This document shows positions 27,698 to 37,775 of a stretch of DNA of 64,000 nt, one piece after another. Source of the DNA: Stereum hirsutum FP-91666 SS1 (taxonomy: Eukaryota > Basidiomycota > Agaricomycetes > Russulales > Stereaceae); assembly GCF_000264905.1 (NCBI RefSeq), contig NW_006763138.1, positions 186,001 to 250,000 of the forward strand, in the 5' to 3' direction. Position numbers and translations under genes: made by a program. The notes below the pieces were generated by a model. It searched no databases. It was not told the origin of the DNA and worked only from the letters and a program-made list of their open reading frames with translations. Position 1 is the stretch's first letter, and every line of letters starts with the position of its first letter.

Positions 27698-29358
27698 ATG
27701 CCCGTCAAAGCTGCCTCAGCGCTCCCCATCATCCATATTGCCCCCTGGCTCGAAGATCACAACCACAAAGGCAGGCTCTCCACCTCTGCTGCCATCCACG
27801 CCGCTTGCCTTGAATACGGATTCTTCTATCTCGATATCTCGAGCTATATCGACCCACAAGAGCCCGAGGAGCTAGCCCGACTTGCACGCCAGTTTTTCTC
27901 GCAACCTCTGGAGGAGAAGAACAAGATATCTCTCAACCGAGAGGATCATGCCAGAGGTCTCTCCTGTTCTTTCTCTGCCTTCTGATGTGCCATCTACAAC
28001 TATTTCTCAACGCTTATAGGGTATGCTAGACTTAATGAGAACGTCACCAACGGCAAGCCAGACAATCATGAAGGTATAGATTTCTACCGCCCTGTCGAGA
28101 GACCCGACAAGTCGAAGCCTCTGTGGGGCGAAAACCAATGGCCTGATATCCCTGGCTTTCGTGAGAAGTATGAAGCATGGGTGGAGAAGATGAAGAAGCT
28201 GGGCATAATTGTGATGGAGGCGTATGTATTTCTGCCTACTCGTATCATTCACTGGCATATGACTTATCGGCTCGCTCGGTATCATTTAGGATGTCCTTCG
28301 GCTTGGGCATGTCCCGCGAGGAATGGGCAGATCTCCGTGCTAAGGTCGACGATAGCTTTTGGGTTATGCGTGTCATCGGTAGGCAGAGACCATACGCCTT
28401 CGGGTCATTTCGTTGACGGGGTGGCAAACTCAGGGTATCCGCCACTTCCTAATGATCACGAAGGTTATTTCTGTGGCGCACACAGGTCAGGAATCCTTCG
28501 CGCTACGATATCACTAGCAGAAATAGCTCATTCGCATCATTTCTAGAGACTACGGTTGCCTCACGTAAACCTTGTCTTTCTCCACTGGCCTCATTTTACT
28601 CATTTCTGACCCCCCATCGCCCACACCCGCAGATTTCTCTGGGCTGATCCCACAGAAGATGCTCTCCAAGTGTTCTTGCCACAACCTGCAGCGGTTGTCG
28701 ATGACGAAATCAACAACGGAATGCCCAAGGCAGAAGAGACACTCGAGCAAGGAGTCTGGGTATCTGCAGATCCGCTTCCTGGTTGCATAGTCTGCAACAT
28801 CGGTGAAAGTGAGCATCGAATCCGTACCAAGCTTCCTATCTGACACAGCGGCGGTCGAATTGACTATTGCTCACATTGACTGTTCATTGCGAATGCGGAT
28901 GTCTAGTGTGGGAGATCTGGACGAATGGCCTGTACAAGAGCACCCTTCATAGAGTCATCCATCAGGGAATGAACTATCGGTATATATACGCCGCCACTAC
29001 TTTGCGTAGGTGTCTTTTCTAACCTTTCCCTCCTTCAATAAATTTCTCTCACAGGATCTCGTAAGTTCTTTTCCAATCCTACACCCTTACATTCTCCATT
29101 CATCTCCGGATATTCTGTCTCTCATACCGACTTCAAAATTTCCCTAGCATCCCATTCTTCTTCGAACCCAATTTCGACGCTGTTATCGCTCCTCTCGCAG
29201 CCGCTCACCGCATTCAGGATGAACTCCCCGGCGAGCACCACCTGAAGAAACGACAGAAGATGAAGACGTACGGCCCGACGAAATACGGCGACTTTCTCCT
29301 GCGCAAGATCGGCGGAAATTTCGCGAACGGGGGTGGGAAGGGCAAGTACGATAACTAA
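27698..29358 (+). CDS. 2-oxoglutarate/Fe(II)-dependent oxygenase (isopenicillin N synthase-like)
   Basis: The N-terminal DIOX_N region begins LPIIHIAPWLED and contains CLEYGFFYLDIS. The core contains NHEGIDFYRPVERPD and HEGYFCGAHRDYGCLT, whose HRD is the H-x-D iron site, assembled across an intron. Then come DDEINNGMPKAEETLEQG with GVWVSADPLPGCIVCNIG, the distal His in STLHRVIHQ, and the RISIPFFFEP motif, whose Arg-x-Ser binds 2-oxoglutarate. Together these make a complete catalytic set. Seven or so short introns. The C-terminus ends with YGDFLLRKIGGNF. The substrate is unknown. The family includes hydroxylases, desaturases and secondary-metabolite enzymes, but no biosynthetic cluster surrounds it. 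Confidence 0.88.
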
Positions 29359-30058
29359 AGGTTGATGAGTGCGCATCCCTGGGTTTATGTCGCTGCCACT
29401 GCCATTTGAATGGTTCAGGTTTTTATGTCTCATTTGCTATACTTGGTGTTGTATGTTTTCGCGTTTTTCGGAAGAGGTTCAAACACGGTGTAGACAAGAT
29501 CAGCTATATAACAGGGTTTATAGACGGTGGAAATATTGGGCTTAGTATATGTACTCTTAAGTGTTGTACAACAAGATACTTTACATATGTGGAAGAAAGA
29601 ATCAAATACAAGTTTGTGGCGGAGGTTGCCCCTGTTTGGTCTTTGGATGACGTAATACTTCACGTTGAGACGGTTGATGCTGTTGATGCGCTTATTCAAC
29701 GTTTCTGACCACTACTCTGGTGCAATTGGCTCTGGTTGCTTGCTCACAGTCATAAAAACCTGAAGAGCCATCGACTGTGTGAGTGACTCACTCGATGCAA
29801 TGCCTGATCATGCTGCCTCTAATGCACATCAAATACAAATATAGGCATCTTGTTCGTAGGCGATCAGGTCCAGTACTACATATTCGGCTGGCATATTGGC
29901 ACTGTACATCCATCCACCCGTCCTAGCAGTCTTGGGGACCTCATTGTAAGTCAGTTCTGTACCCTTTCACTCTGAGATTAACCTGAAACTATATTTTTCT
30001 GGACAAGCATTTGGACGTCACATCTGTACCTCTCAACTGGCCAACCCTCCTCAAAACC
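29359..30058. other. Intergenic, possible upstream exon of next gene
   Basis: AT-richer stretch. The segment 29847-29945 can be read as an exon-like peptide (GDQVQYYIFGWHIGT) that would join in frame through a GTAAGT...AAG intron to the frame of the next gene. I see no start codon for it. The remainder shows nothing. Confidence 0.35.
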
Positions 30059-31432
30059 ATGGATTATATCGATATGCCAGTCATACAAGTGTCGACGCCT
30101 ACGACTCTTCATGTCTATATAGACGCCCCGCGCTTTCAAACGCTTCTACAGTACCTAGAGAGCGGAAGGCAATCACACCAGCATCTCCAACACATTCTCA
30201 TATCCATGTTCACCGGATACGATTTGAATTCTCAGGAGCAGCTGGCACTCTACTCCCCCTGGACTGTCGGCACTAATGCCCAAACCTGGATCAATTCTCT
30301 CCTTCGATATTTACCCCCGTCAGTACAGACTTTCAAGGTGGACTGCCCGTCTAGCACAAACTACGGGAAGGCATTGTTCAATGCTATACAGGAGGCCACT
30401 GACGCTTCGGGTCGCCCATGGACAATCAAAGTACACAGGCTCATACTTTGGGGCCATAGGAACGACAAGGATCTCGTCGGGCTGATGTCACATTTCGAGA
30501 ATGTCCGTCAGTTTTACCTCGCACTCAGCGGCCGTGATGGCAGGCGGGCGACTTTCTTCGAGGGCGCTTTTAACGCGATGGATCTCGAGCTGCTCTCCAT
30601 ATCGATGGACTTCGAAGAAATATCCAGGTATGGGGAGGATGAGGAGGTTTTCGAGGATGACGGGGACAAAGGCAAATGGGAACGGACGTTAAGAGCTTGT
30701 TCCACTGTTGCCCAACGCTTCTCGGCAGAGCTGCAGAGGGAGGGAGCGTGTCGGAACCTCGCCGCTTTTAAGCTCACTTTGAGCGAATGGCACGATGGAG
30801 TTCGAGAGGACAAGACGACATCGGAACATTTCGTCAGGGCTGTCAGTAGCCTGCACCCGTTGGGTGATAGACTTACTGTTCGGAACCTCGACCTCATCGC
30901 GACCTGCGCGAAAGAATATTGCCAACCGCACCGGGTCGGGAATGCCCTTAGCGCTGACCTTGATAGGGTCGGTAACGGCCCTACCTTTCGTCGCAAACCA
31001 CCCATCGACGCCTTTCCTCGGTATCCGAACCTTACAACCTTGCGGCTGAGTGAATTTGGCCCGGAGCCGGAGATGTTTAGGCGGCTGGGTTGTCAGCAGT
31101 TGAAGGAGCTGTATGTCACCATTATCGAGGACGATGAGTTTGGTGACTTGTTGGAGAGCTTGAAACTGCCAGAGCTGGGGAAACTGAGAAAGGTGGGGGT
31201 CAGTTTTGGGCAGAAGCCTTATTTCGACGTAGATCCGGACTATTATGATGGGAAGTGGGATCGGGCTGAGATTGAGAGCTCTGCACATATGATTGAGGAA
31301 AAGTGCCGCAAGCGGGGTATTAGCATCAACGTCGAGTATCCCCCGGAAAGTGAGGATGAGGATGGCGAGGAAGAGGAAGAGGATGAGGGTGAGGATGAGG
31401 AGGACGCGAACGAGGATGAGGACGAGGAGTAA
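30059..31432 (+). CDS. LRR-like protein with acidic tail, unknown function
   Basis: Open frame of about 457 aa from the first ATG. The frame continues upstream without ATG, so the true 5' end may include another exon. The protein has leucine-rich segments spaced like degenerate LRRs (LELLSISMDF, PNLTTLRLSEFG, QQLKELYVTI, LKLPELGKLRKVGVSF), resembling the C-terminal part of fungal F-box/LRR proteins, but no F-box is visible. The C-terminal 35 residues are almost all Asp and Glu, after MIEEKCRKRGISINVEYP. A relic of this last motif lies at 34740-34800. The function is unknown. Confidence 0.68.
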   Translation: MDYIDMPVIQVSTPTTLHVYIDAPRFQTLLQYLESGRQSHQHLQHILISMFTGYDLNSQEQLALYSPWTVGTNAQTWINSLLRYLPPSVQTFKVDCPSSTNYGKALFNAIQEATDASGRPWTIKVHRLILWGHRNDKDLVGLMSHFENVRQFYLALSGRDGRRATFFEGAFNAMDLELLSISMDFEEISRYGEDEEVFEDDGDKGKWERTLRACSTVAQRFSAELQREGACRNLAAFKLTLSEWHDGVREDKTTSEHFVRAVSSLHPLGDRLTVRNLDLIATCAKEYCQPHRVGNALSADLDRVGNGPTFRRKPPIDAFPRYPNLTTLRLSEFGPEPEMFRRLGCQQLKELYVTIIEDDEFGDLLESLKLPELGKLRKVGVSFGQKPYFDVDPDYYDGKWDRAEIESSAHMIEEKCRKRGISINVEYPPESEDEDGEEEEEDEGEDEEDANEDEDEE

Positions 31433-31994
31433 ATATAACGCAATTCTGCAGTAGCTCTATTGTGATAATTTCGAGTTAGTTTCTGATACTTTCGTACTCT
31501 GGCGTGCATGTATTATGTGACCGTTGTGTGCACGCCTGTTATGCTTGATGACCGTTTTTACCTGACAAGGCCACGCGATGTCCCGAGCTGTACTGGCCAA
31601 GATTGGAACAATACGAGGGCTGTGGCTCTGTTTAAGAACGTTGTGCTCCTACCTCGGTGGTCATATCGTCAAATAATCCCTAAGAATAATTAGCGAGCTC
31701 AATGTACATTGTACAACAGTTGTATGTGCTTTGATTGATCGCACTGATCAGCGAGTGGTCTCTTCGGAACATTACAAAGGATACAGTATTATAACCGCTT
31801 TCGGTATGCCCGAGGTCTTGATACAGTATTAGTTGCTAGATTATCTTCATGAGGATGTTAGTTATCAAAGGCAGGCGATCTGTCTCGGCTCCCTCGTCGC
31901 CCCCTCTCGGCCTCCCATGGCCATCCTTCTGCACAATCGCAGCAGACCGCGGCCTCGTCGCCGGCTGATCGCCTCCCTAAGACTCTGCGTACTC
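31433..31994. other. Convergent 3' region
   Basis: Between the stops of the LRR-like gene (+) and the next minus-strand gene. Only short open frames without domains. Nothing supported. Confidence 0.5.
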
Positions 31995-33076
31995 TTAGCA
32001 TACGCTCTCTACTGTTCCTCCTCGGCCTAGGTGGATCGGTTCATCGGGTAGGGATTTGCATAGCGCAGCGGAGGAGAATGTGGGAAGCGTTGACGATGCT
32101 GTAGACCTGTCGGAAGGCGAGTGAGACCGCGGTGCACTCTTCTTCTGTCCATCACACTTGCCGTACATTTTCCTATTTAACATCTTCGCTTTCTCCGACT
32201 CGTTCTTCGCTTTCCATGGGAGGAACCTGGTATCACCCTCGCCTGAGATGATTGCAACCAAAGCATCCCCCATCCACTCGTCACCCGCACGCCATTCGCT
32301 TCCGCAAATCCATCCACGGACAAGAGAGATCGCGTCTGCGATATGACCATAATCCTTCGGCCGCTCGCAATCTTCGTCCTCTGTGTCCTCATGGCCGTCT
32401 TCGAGACGAGACCCCAATAGGTGATAGTTGATGTACATGGCGAGCTGGGTCGCGAGAGTTGAGCGAGCGCACGAGTTGCGAGGATAGCGAGACATGATGC
32501 GTATTAGGCAGGAATAGAGCGCTGGCGCTCGTGGAATGAGGATAGGTAGTGATGACGATGTGTGGTTGGGGGCGGGGTCGAGTTCTGATGCTGTGAAGGA
32601 GGCAAAGGAGGCAGGGAACAAGTGAAGGAACTGGACAGTGCTCATGAGTGTCGATTTCGTCAGGTGATGTAGACGACCTTCAGTGTATAGATCGCCAGAG
32701 GTCGCGGCGAGGATATGCGGAGGCTCTGAGTGAGGGAGCCCGAAATCTGAAACGATGGATGAGGCCTTCTCAAGCTGCTCGTCTGCTACTAAATAGGTAA
32801 AATCCTGAGGGAGCATCGCGGATAAGTGCATAATGAGTACAAGGTACGAGCAGCTGGTGAAATAAAAAGAAAACAGACTTTGAGAACGACGGGGACTCCT
32901 AGTCGGAGCTGCAGTTCTGCGCCCCACTCGATGAGCTGAACGCCGCTGGACAATAGCTGGTCCCGGATCTGGCGTACGAGCTCCTCCGGTGGGCGATCGA
33001 AAATAGACGATTCTGTTTTGAAAGACGTCTGGGGAGTCGTGTCCGCTGTCGCTATCGTTGTTGTGGTTCTAGTCAT
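31995..33076 (-). CDS. Fungal protein of unknown function
   Basis: Two exons (33076-32879 and 32804-31995) encode 335 aa. The N-terminus is Thr-rich (MTRTTTTIATADTTP) and is followed by a charged helical segment (PPEELVRQIRDQLLSSG, LIEWGAELQLRLG). The second exon holds a soluble helical domain (FTYLVADEQLEKASSIVSDF, SGDLYTEGRLHHLTKSTLM, ATQLAMYINYHLLGS) and a basic C-terminal tail (LNRKMYGKCDGQKKSAPRS). I do not recognise a conserved domain, membrane segment or signal peptide. The splice joins LK to DFTYL in phase 0. The gene is divergent from the nucleotidyltransferase-like gene with 206 bases between starts. Confidence 0.68.
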
Positions 33077-33282
33077 CGTCGTTGTCGATAGCGATAGAGT
33101 GGATGGTGATGACTGGTGAAGACAAGGTTGTTGAGGGCGGGAACCAATGGCCCGATGCTGTGGCTGTGTCTTCCCACGATGCTAAAAGGGGAAATACGGC
33201 CCCAGTACGGGCGGACCTTTGTGGAACTTACTCGGGAACTGCCACAAGGACTGCCATTCCTCTCAGTTAGCGAGCCTTGGTC

Positions 33283-34676
33283 ATGCCGCCTGCTCAGATC
33301 TCTATATCCACGAATACAGAACATCACGTTCGTGCCGCCCATATACTCTCAGAGAGGTCAGCGTGTCTTCACCGCTTAGAATGGGTCTAACTTCAGTCGA
33401 AATGATGCCAAAACAACTCATAGTCTCCGCGAGCTTGGATACGACCATGCCTACATCGGTGGTTTTGCGTGGTCTCTCCTCGGTAGCCGGCGAGCAACTC
33501 AGATACTTCGCTCTCCCGCTTCCTCTTATGCAATATAAGCGAATATTTACTTGCTCATTCTGACCTAGCACGATATCGACATTCTTATTCAGCCACTGCC
33601 TGGACAACCTCCTCTGCTAGCTTTGCGGGATGACTTGATGGAGCGCAGTCCTCATTTCGCCAAAGCAAACATCAAGTTCTATTTCGTGCAGGTGCGCTGA
33701 TGTCATGTCGCCGGTGTGCGCTTGGTCTGGGCACCTGCAGAGAGTAGATCTAATCCGTTGCTCAACTAACCTTTTAGCAACCCGATGAAATGCTCGATGG
33801 AACGGAGAATGTCATGCGAGGCATCAACAATGTCCTGATCGAAACTCTTATGGCCGGGCGTATGGGCCTCCCCGCTGTCGCGAGCCCTACGCATCAAGTC
33901 GAGCATACGGAATACAGTACGTACCCATTCATGCTCCTTCAATGATCTTCCTATCACCGCCACACACAGTCTGCGACAATCTACTGAGGTACTTAATACT
34001 TATCGTGCACGACCGAACTTTAGGAATCCCCATCCTTCACCCTTCCATCCTCATCCTTACGAAGCTCAAACGCTGGACCGTGAATCGCACCTCGAGTTGG
34101 CCAAAGGCAAAGGCAAAGCGCGATACCGACTGGGCAGATATCAAATATCTCATCGCCTGGCTCTCCGATAAGGCTCACAAGATCGAGTTCAACAAGTATG
34201 AGGGAAAAGGTCGTGGGGACCTCCTTGTAATGGTGCGGCAAGTCCACCATGAGTTGATCGAGGAGGAGGATGAGGAGCTACTCGTGAAGTTGGAAGAGGT
34301 CATGCATCCTGTGGACTGGGAGGATATGAGCATCATCGTCTTGGCTCCGACAGTGGAAGACCCAACACCGATAGTGATAGTCACCACACCGTCAGTGGAC
34401 GTCCCTACACCGACAACGAACGTCCCCACACCGTCAATGGATGTCCCAACATCGCCAGTGGACGCCCCCATATCGACAGTGGTCGTGGACGTCCCAACAC
34501 CAACAGTGGACGTCCCCACACCGACAGCGGACGTCTCCACATCGACAGTGGAAAACCCCACACCGACAGTGGACGTCCCCACACCGGCAGTGGACGCTCT
34601 CACGTCGAAAGTAGATGGCCCCACACCGACAGTAGATGGCCCAACGCCGACGCCAGAAGAAGGGATGACAGGGTAG
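33283..34676 (+). CDS. Nucleotidyltransferase-fold protein with heptad-repeat tail
   Basis: Inferred exons 33283-33356, 33397-33502, 33569-33691, 33778-33916 and 33970-34676 (382 aa in frame). Residues about 40-75 contain YIGGFAWSLLGSRRAT followed by HDIDILIQP, the G-G/S...D-I-D pattern of nucleotidyltransferase-like folds found in many fungal unknown proteins. The next part (ILHPSILILTKLKRW, DWADIKYLIAWLSDKAHKIEF, DLLVMVRQVHHELIEEEDE) fits the helical partner region. The C-terminal about 100 residues are a repeat of the heptad D-V-P-T-P-T-V. Intron 2 has no GT donor that keeps the frame, so it is either non-standard (AT or GC donor) or a lesion. Whether the protein is catalytically active is not known. 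Confidence 0.62.
34347..34665 (+). repeat. 21-bp coding minisatellite
   Basis: About 13-14 degenerate copies of a 21-bp unit (GACGTCCCCACACCGACAGTG-like) in the last exon of the nucleotidyltransferase-like gene, encoding Pro/Thr/Val heptads. Both strands are open across it because the unit is a multiple of three without stops. Confidence 0.85.
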
Positions 34677-34729
34677 TCTGGTCTCATGTGCTCATTGAAT
34701 TTGGATTTGGGTCTAATTGATACTGCATG

Positions 34730-34812
34730 GGTATCGTCTGGGCGATGATGATCGAGGAAAAGTGTCGCATGCGAGGAACTAGTGTTGATATCGAGTATCA
34801 GCGTCCCACAGT
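34730..34812 (+). pseudogene. Relic of the LRR-like gene 3' end
   Basis: The translation MIEEKCRMRGTSVDIEY (from about 34746) matches MIEEKCRKRGISINVEY near the C-terminus of the gene at 30059-31432. The nucleotides are also similar over about 55 bases. No intact gene surrounds it and the acidic tail is missing, so it looks like a decayed duplicate fragment. Confidence 0.6.
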
Positions 34813-34971
34813 TTTGTACCAGCTCTGCTCTAGTTTTATTTGTTGTCCTACAGTTTTCTACAACCCTTTTCCGTCTATTCTGCTTTGTAGTCTGCAAAAA
34901 TCTAGCTCACGCAGTACAAGTTCTCTTGCTACAAAACTTGGCACACTGTAACGGGACGCCCTCTGCTCCAG

Positions 34972-35106
34972 CTGCGTGACCATGAAATTTGTTGTAGAAT
35001 CATCGATAGGAAAGTCATTCGGACAGTCGAGGTCTCGAAAGACAACAACGCGCAAATCACAGTCACTCTCAGAGCATCGAGCGACCCTGCTACATTTTTG
35101 AAGTGA
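34972..35106 (+). pseudogene. Orphan terminal-exon-like fragment
   Basis: An acceptor-like CTGCTCCAG precedes a 44-codon frame ending in TGA (LRDHEICCRIIDRKVIRTVE, then ITVTLRASSDPATFLK). It looks protein-coding (amphipathic and well balanced), but no upstream exons were found. It may be the end of a degraded gene or a small unrecognised exon. Confidence 0.3.
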
Positions 35107-35263
35107 ACCAAAACTCGTGTGCAATTGTCCTATATGAATCGGTCCTGAGCCCCAGCACCGACAAATGCAACCAGCGGATTGTCCAACCCCCAGCTGGCTA
35201 ACGACGATAAGTACTCATGGGGTATGAACATCGCAACTATACCTACACATGCGCATAAGTATC

Positions 35264-37146
35264 TCATCGCGCCGAATATATCGTCCTCCCCTGCGCCCCA
35301 AAAGGACCCTCGCCTCCCGAACTCATACTCCTTCCCCTCGAGTCCGAAGCCGAGATCGAAGGTGGCGGAGCCACACCGGGTCCATAGAGGGTCTGCGGCG
35401 GGGGTGAGAGATCCGCTGCGTTCATCGGTTCATCGTTCATGACAATGTCACTCATATCCCTCTCCAGTCCGTTGAGGGGTGACTGGCTGCGTGCGGAGTG
35501 ATGGCTGGCACTGGCACCAGCGCCGGATTCGTGTCGATGGCCGGGTTCTGTCCATCCTTGGACGAGGGGCACTTGTGTGTACGGGGAGTGCGAAGGAGCG
35601 GAGGCAGAGTAGCCGTTACTGGGTCCAGCACTGGCGCCGTCATGAGAGTGGTTATGATGATGGCTGTGGTCGTGGTTGTGGTTGTGGTCGTGGTGATGAT
35701 AATTGTGGTTCGGCGCGTCCGGAGTCACGCTCCCCGCGTTTTCACGGTCAAGGTGCGAAGGCGACGCGTTATTCGCGCCCGAATTACTGAACCTCCCTCG
35801 ACTGTCCCTCTTCCTCGTCGACCTCCTGGACGGACTGGCGCTCGCCGAGCCCGACATCATACTCATGTCCACGTCCGCCCCCATCGCGTGCGCACTCATA
35901 CTAGCATCCGATACAGTTCGGGGACGCTGCTGCATCGACATCGATAACGCCCGTTTCTTTTCGCGCTCAATGGTGCGTTCGCGTCGTTTCGCCTCCGCTT
36001 GCTCGCGTTGCTCTGGGGTGAGAGTGCCCGGAAGAGCGGGGATATAAGCACCTGCTTTTTCTTTGCCCTTTCCGTTCGCTCCGCTTTTGGACCGTCCTTT
36101 GGACTTGTCTGCCGCGTCGGGAAGAGGGGTACCGGAGCCAGAGGGGTGTGAGTCTGAGGTGGAGGCACGGCCGGCTTCGGGATGGCCTTGGTGGTGTGGG
36201 GGTGGGTGTGCTTGAGCGTGTGCGTGTGCGTGGTTGTGGTGAGCGGGGCGGGCGAGTACAGAGAGGGGTATGGTGGGGAGTGAGGGGTCGGGAGGGGGGA
36301 GTGGGGAGGTGAGTTGGGTGAGGGCGGGATCTTCGGCGATGAGCTCTTGTTCTTTGAGGGCTCGATTTTGGAAGGCTTTTGTTACGGTCATGGGTTTGGG
36401 CATCAATTCTGTGATAGTGCCGGCGATACATACATTGAATAAAGGAGAGGATGTCGTTAGTCACTGAAAGGACAAAAGACGAAGGTTTTGACATACCACC
36501 GAGGAACTCCAACTCTGGCCACCGTTTTGGTGAGTTGGCAACGTGAGCTGTGAAGAGATGAGTGAGCAAACGGTTAGCAGTGGAGGTAGCAGGTTACGAG
36601 GCCGGAAGGACGAACCTATGTCTTTATAGGTGATAACTGTACGCTGTCTGTCTTCATCATTGGCGTGAATGACTGCCGCGTCGACCATTCGCGTGATGAA
36701 CTCCTCCTATATACTGAATTAGGGAATCTGCACTTTACCGAAAGGGCGGTGGGAGGAAGGATACGTACGGTGGCCAGTGAGAGTACCAGAAGGGCTTCTC
36801 GGGACATGATTCCCGTCTCGCCTACGCAAGGAAGACGCGTCGGTGGGCCGTCCGGTGAGAGCAGAAAGAGAAGACACGTACCATCAGCCCTCAAAATGTT
36901 CTCGATACGCAACGGAGGGAATATGGTCTCTCCCTTCTTCCTCGAATAACGCGGAACCGCAGCGTCGACATCTGGATCAATATCCTTGCCCGTGTCTCGC
37001 GCCACGGGAGGAGGGGGAGGAGGCGGGGGTGGGGGTATAGAGGTAGGCGCAGGCAGTTCGTCTTCTGGGTCCGAGTCGAGGAGCTGGTCCTCTTCGTCGT
37101 CGTCTATCTCAATCTGGTCATAGTGCTGAAGAAAGACGGGTTCCAT
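35264..37146 (-). CDS. Histone-fold (CBF/NF-Y, Dpb3/CHRAC-like) protein with long low-complexity tail
   Basis: The acidic/proline N-terminus (IEIDDDEEDQLLDSDPEDEL, then a run of ten Pro) is followed by a histone fold assembled over four exons: KKGETIFPPLRIENILRADG, ETGIMSREALLVLSLATEEF, ITRMVDAAVIHANDEDR, TVITYKDIAHVANSPKRW. This is the pattern of the Dpb3/Dls1/CHRAC15 and HAP5 group, subunits of DNA polymerase epsilon or chromatin-accessibility complexes. The last exon (36406-35264 with preceding junctions) adds a disordered region of about 370 residues rich in Pro, Ser and His, including a histidine-dense block (HHHDHNHNHDHSHHHNHSH). The tail is far longer than in yeast homologues. Nuclear, DNA-binding with a partner histone-fold protein, by inference. 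Which complex it serves cannot be decided here. Confidence 0.8.
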
Positions 37147-37775
37147 GGATGGGGAGCGGGTGTGGAAGGGGGAGGGGGATGGGTGCTGGAACCGGACGGA
37201 CTGGAGGAGATGATGGGAGTAGAGAGCAAGGAGTGCGGAAGGGAGTCGCCAGCGAGGTGGCGTGGAGAGGGTGTTCTGGCAGGAACCGGTGGACGGTCGG
37301 CACGCTCTCTCCTTCGTCCCTTGCTCTTCCTGCGCGTTCCAACCGCGTCCGGCGTGGGTTTCCGCCAGATATTCGCGTTTGTGGGTTCTAGTGGTATAAT
37401 TGAAGCGCTCTACGGTGGCAGAATATTTCTGTCCCAGTGTGGTGGATATTCCTTTTCGTTGGGAATTGCGGAAGATGTGCGGGCGGATGGGAGTGCTGTG
37501 ATGTGTAGCAATTGAGCGCTAGGTCCAGGCCGGGAACGATGGAGAGATTCCGCACCCAACCAGCGTCCATGTCTTGTCTCTTTGGTATCCTTAGGTTCCA
37601 GATGTCAGCTGTAACGCGACTATACGAGCTCGAAGACTTTGCAAGTCAATAACAAGAGGAGTGGCTTCATTCCGCCACAGTGGCGTTCGCACTTGCGGAA
37701 GCCGGTCCGAAGGCCGAAATCTGCGGCTTCCGGGCGTGGCGGGCTCCTAACTTCTAACTTCACCTTTCTACGAGC
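37147..37775. promoter_or_regulatory. Divergent region, histone-fold gene / guanine deaminase
   Basis: About 630 bases between divergent starts. Several open frames exist on both strands (for example 37123-37515), but they have biased composition and no domain. Taken as promoters and leaders of the two flanking genes. Confidence 0.45.

Noticed and set aside
29430..29708. Overlapping plus and minus frames downstream of the oxygenase
   Set aside because: AT-rich stretch with Lys/Asn/Tyr-rich translations on both strands, typical of intergenic sequence.
31300..31430. GAG/GAT repeat taken as a microsatellite insertion
   Set aside because: It is the in-frame acidic tail of the LRR-like gene and ends with the stop codon, so it is counted as coding low complexity.
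34175..34897. Long minus-strand open frame (240 codons, GVGTSTVGVGTS-like)
   Set aside because: It is the reverse of the 21-bp repeat in the nucleotidyltransferase-like gene. A stop-free repeat unit keeps both strands open. The plus strand has the conserved globular exon and splice structure.
37123..37515. 130-codon plus-strand frame between the histone-fold gene and guanine deaminase
   Set aside because: Gly/Arg-rich, overlaps the N-terminus of the histone-fold gene on the other strand, no domain. More likely promoter and leader sequence.
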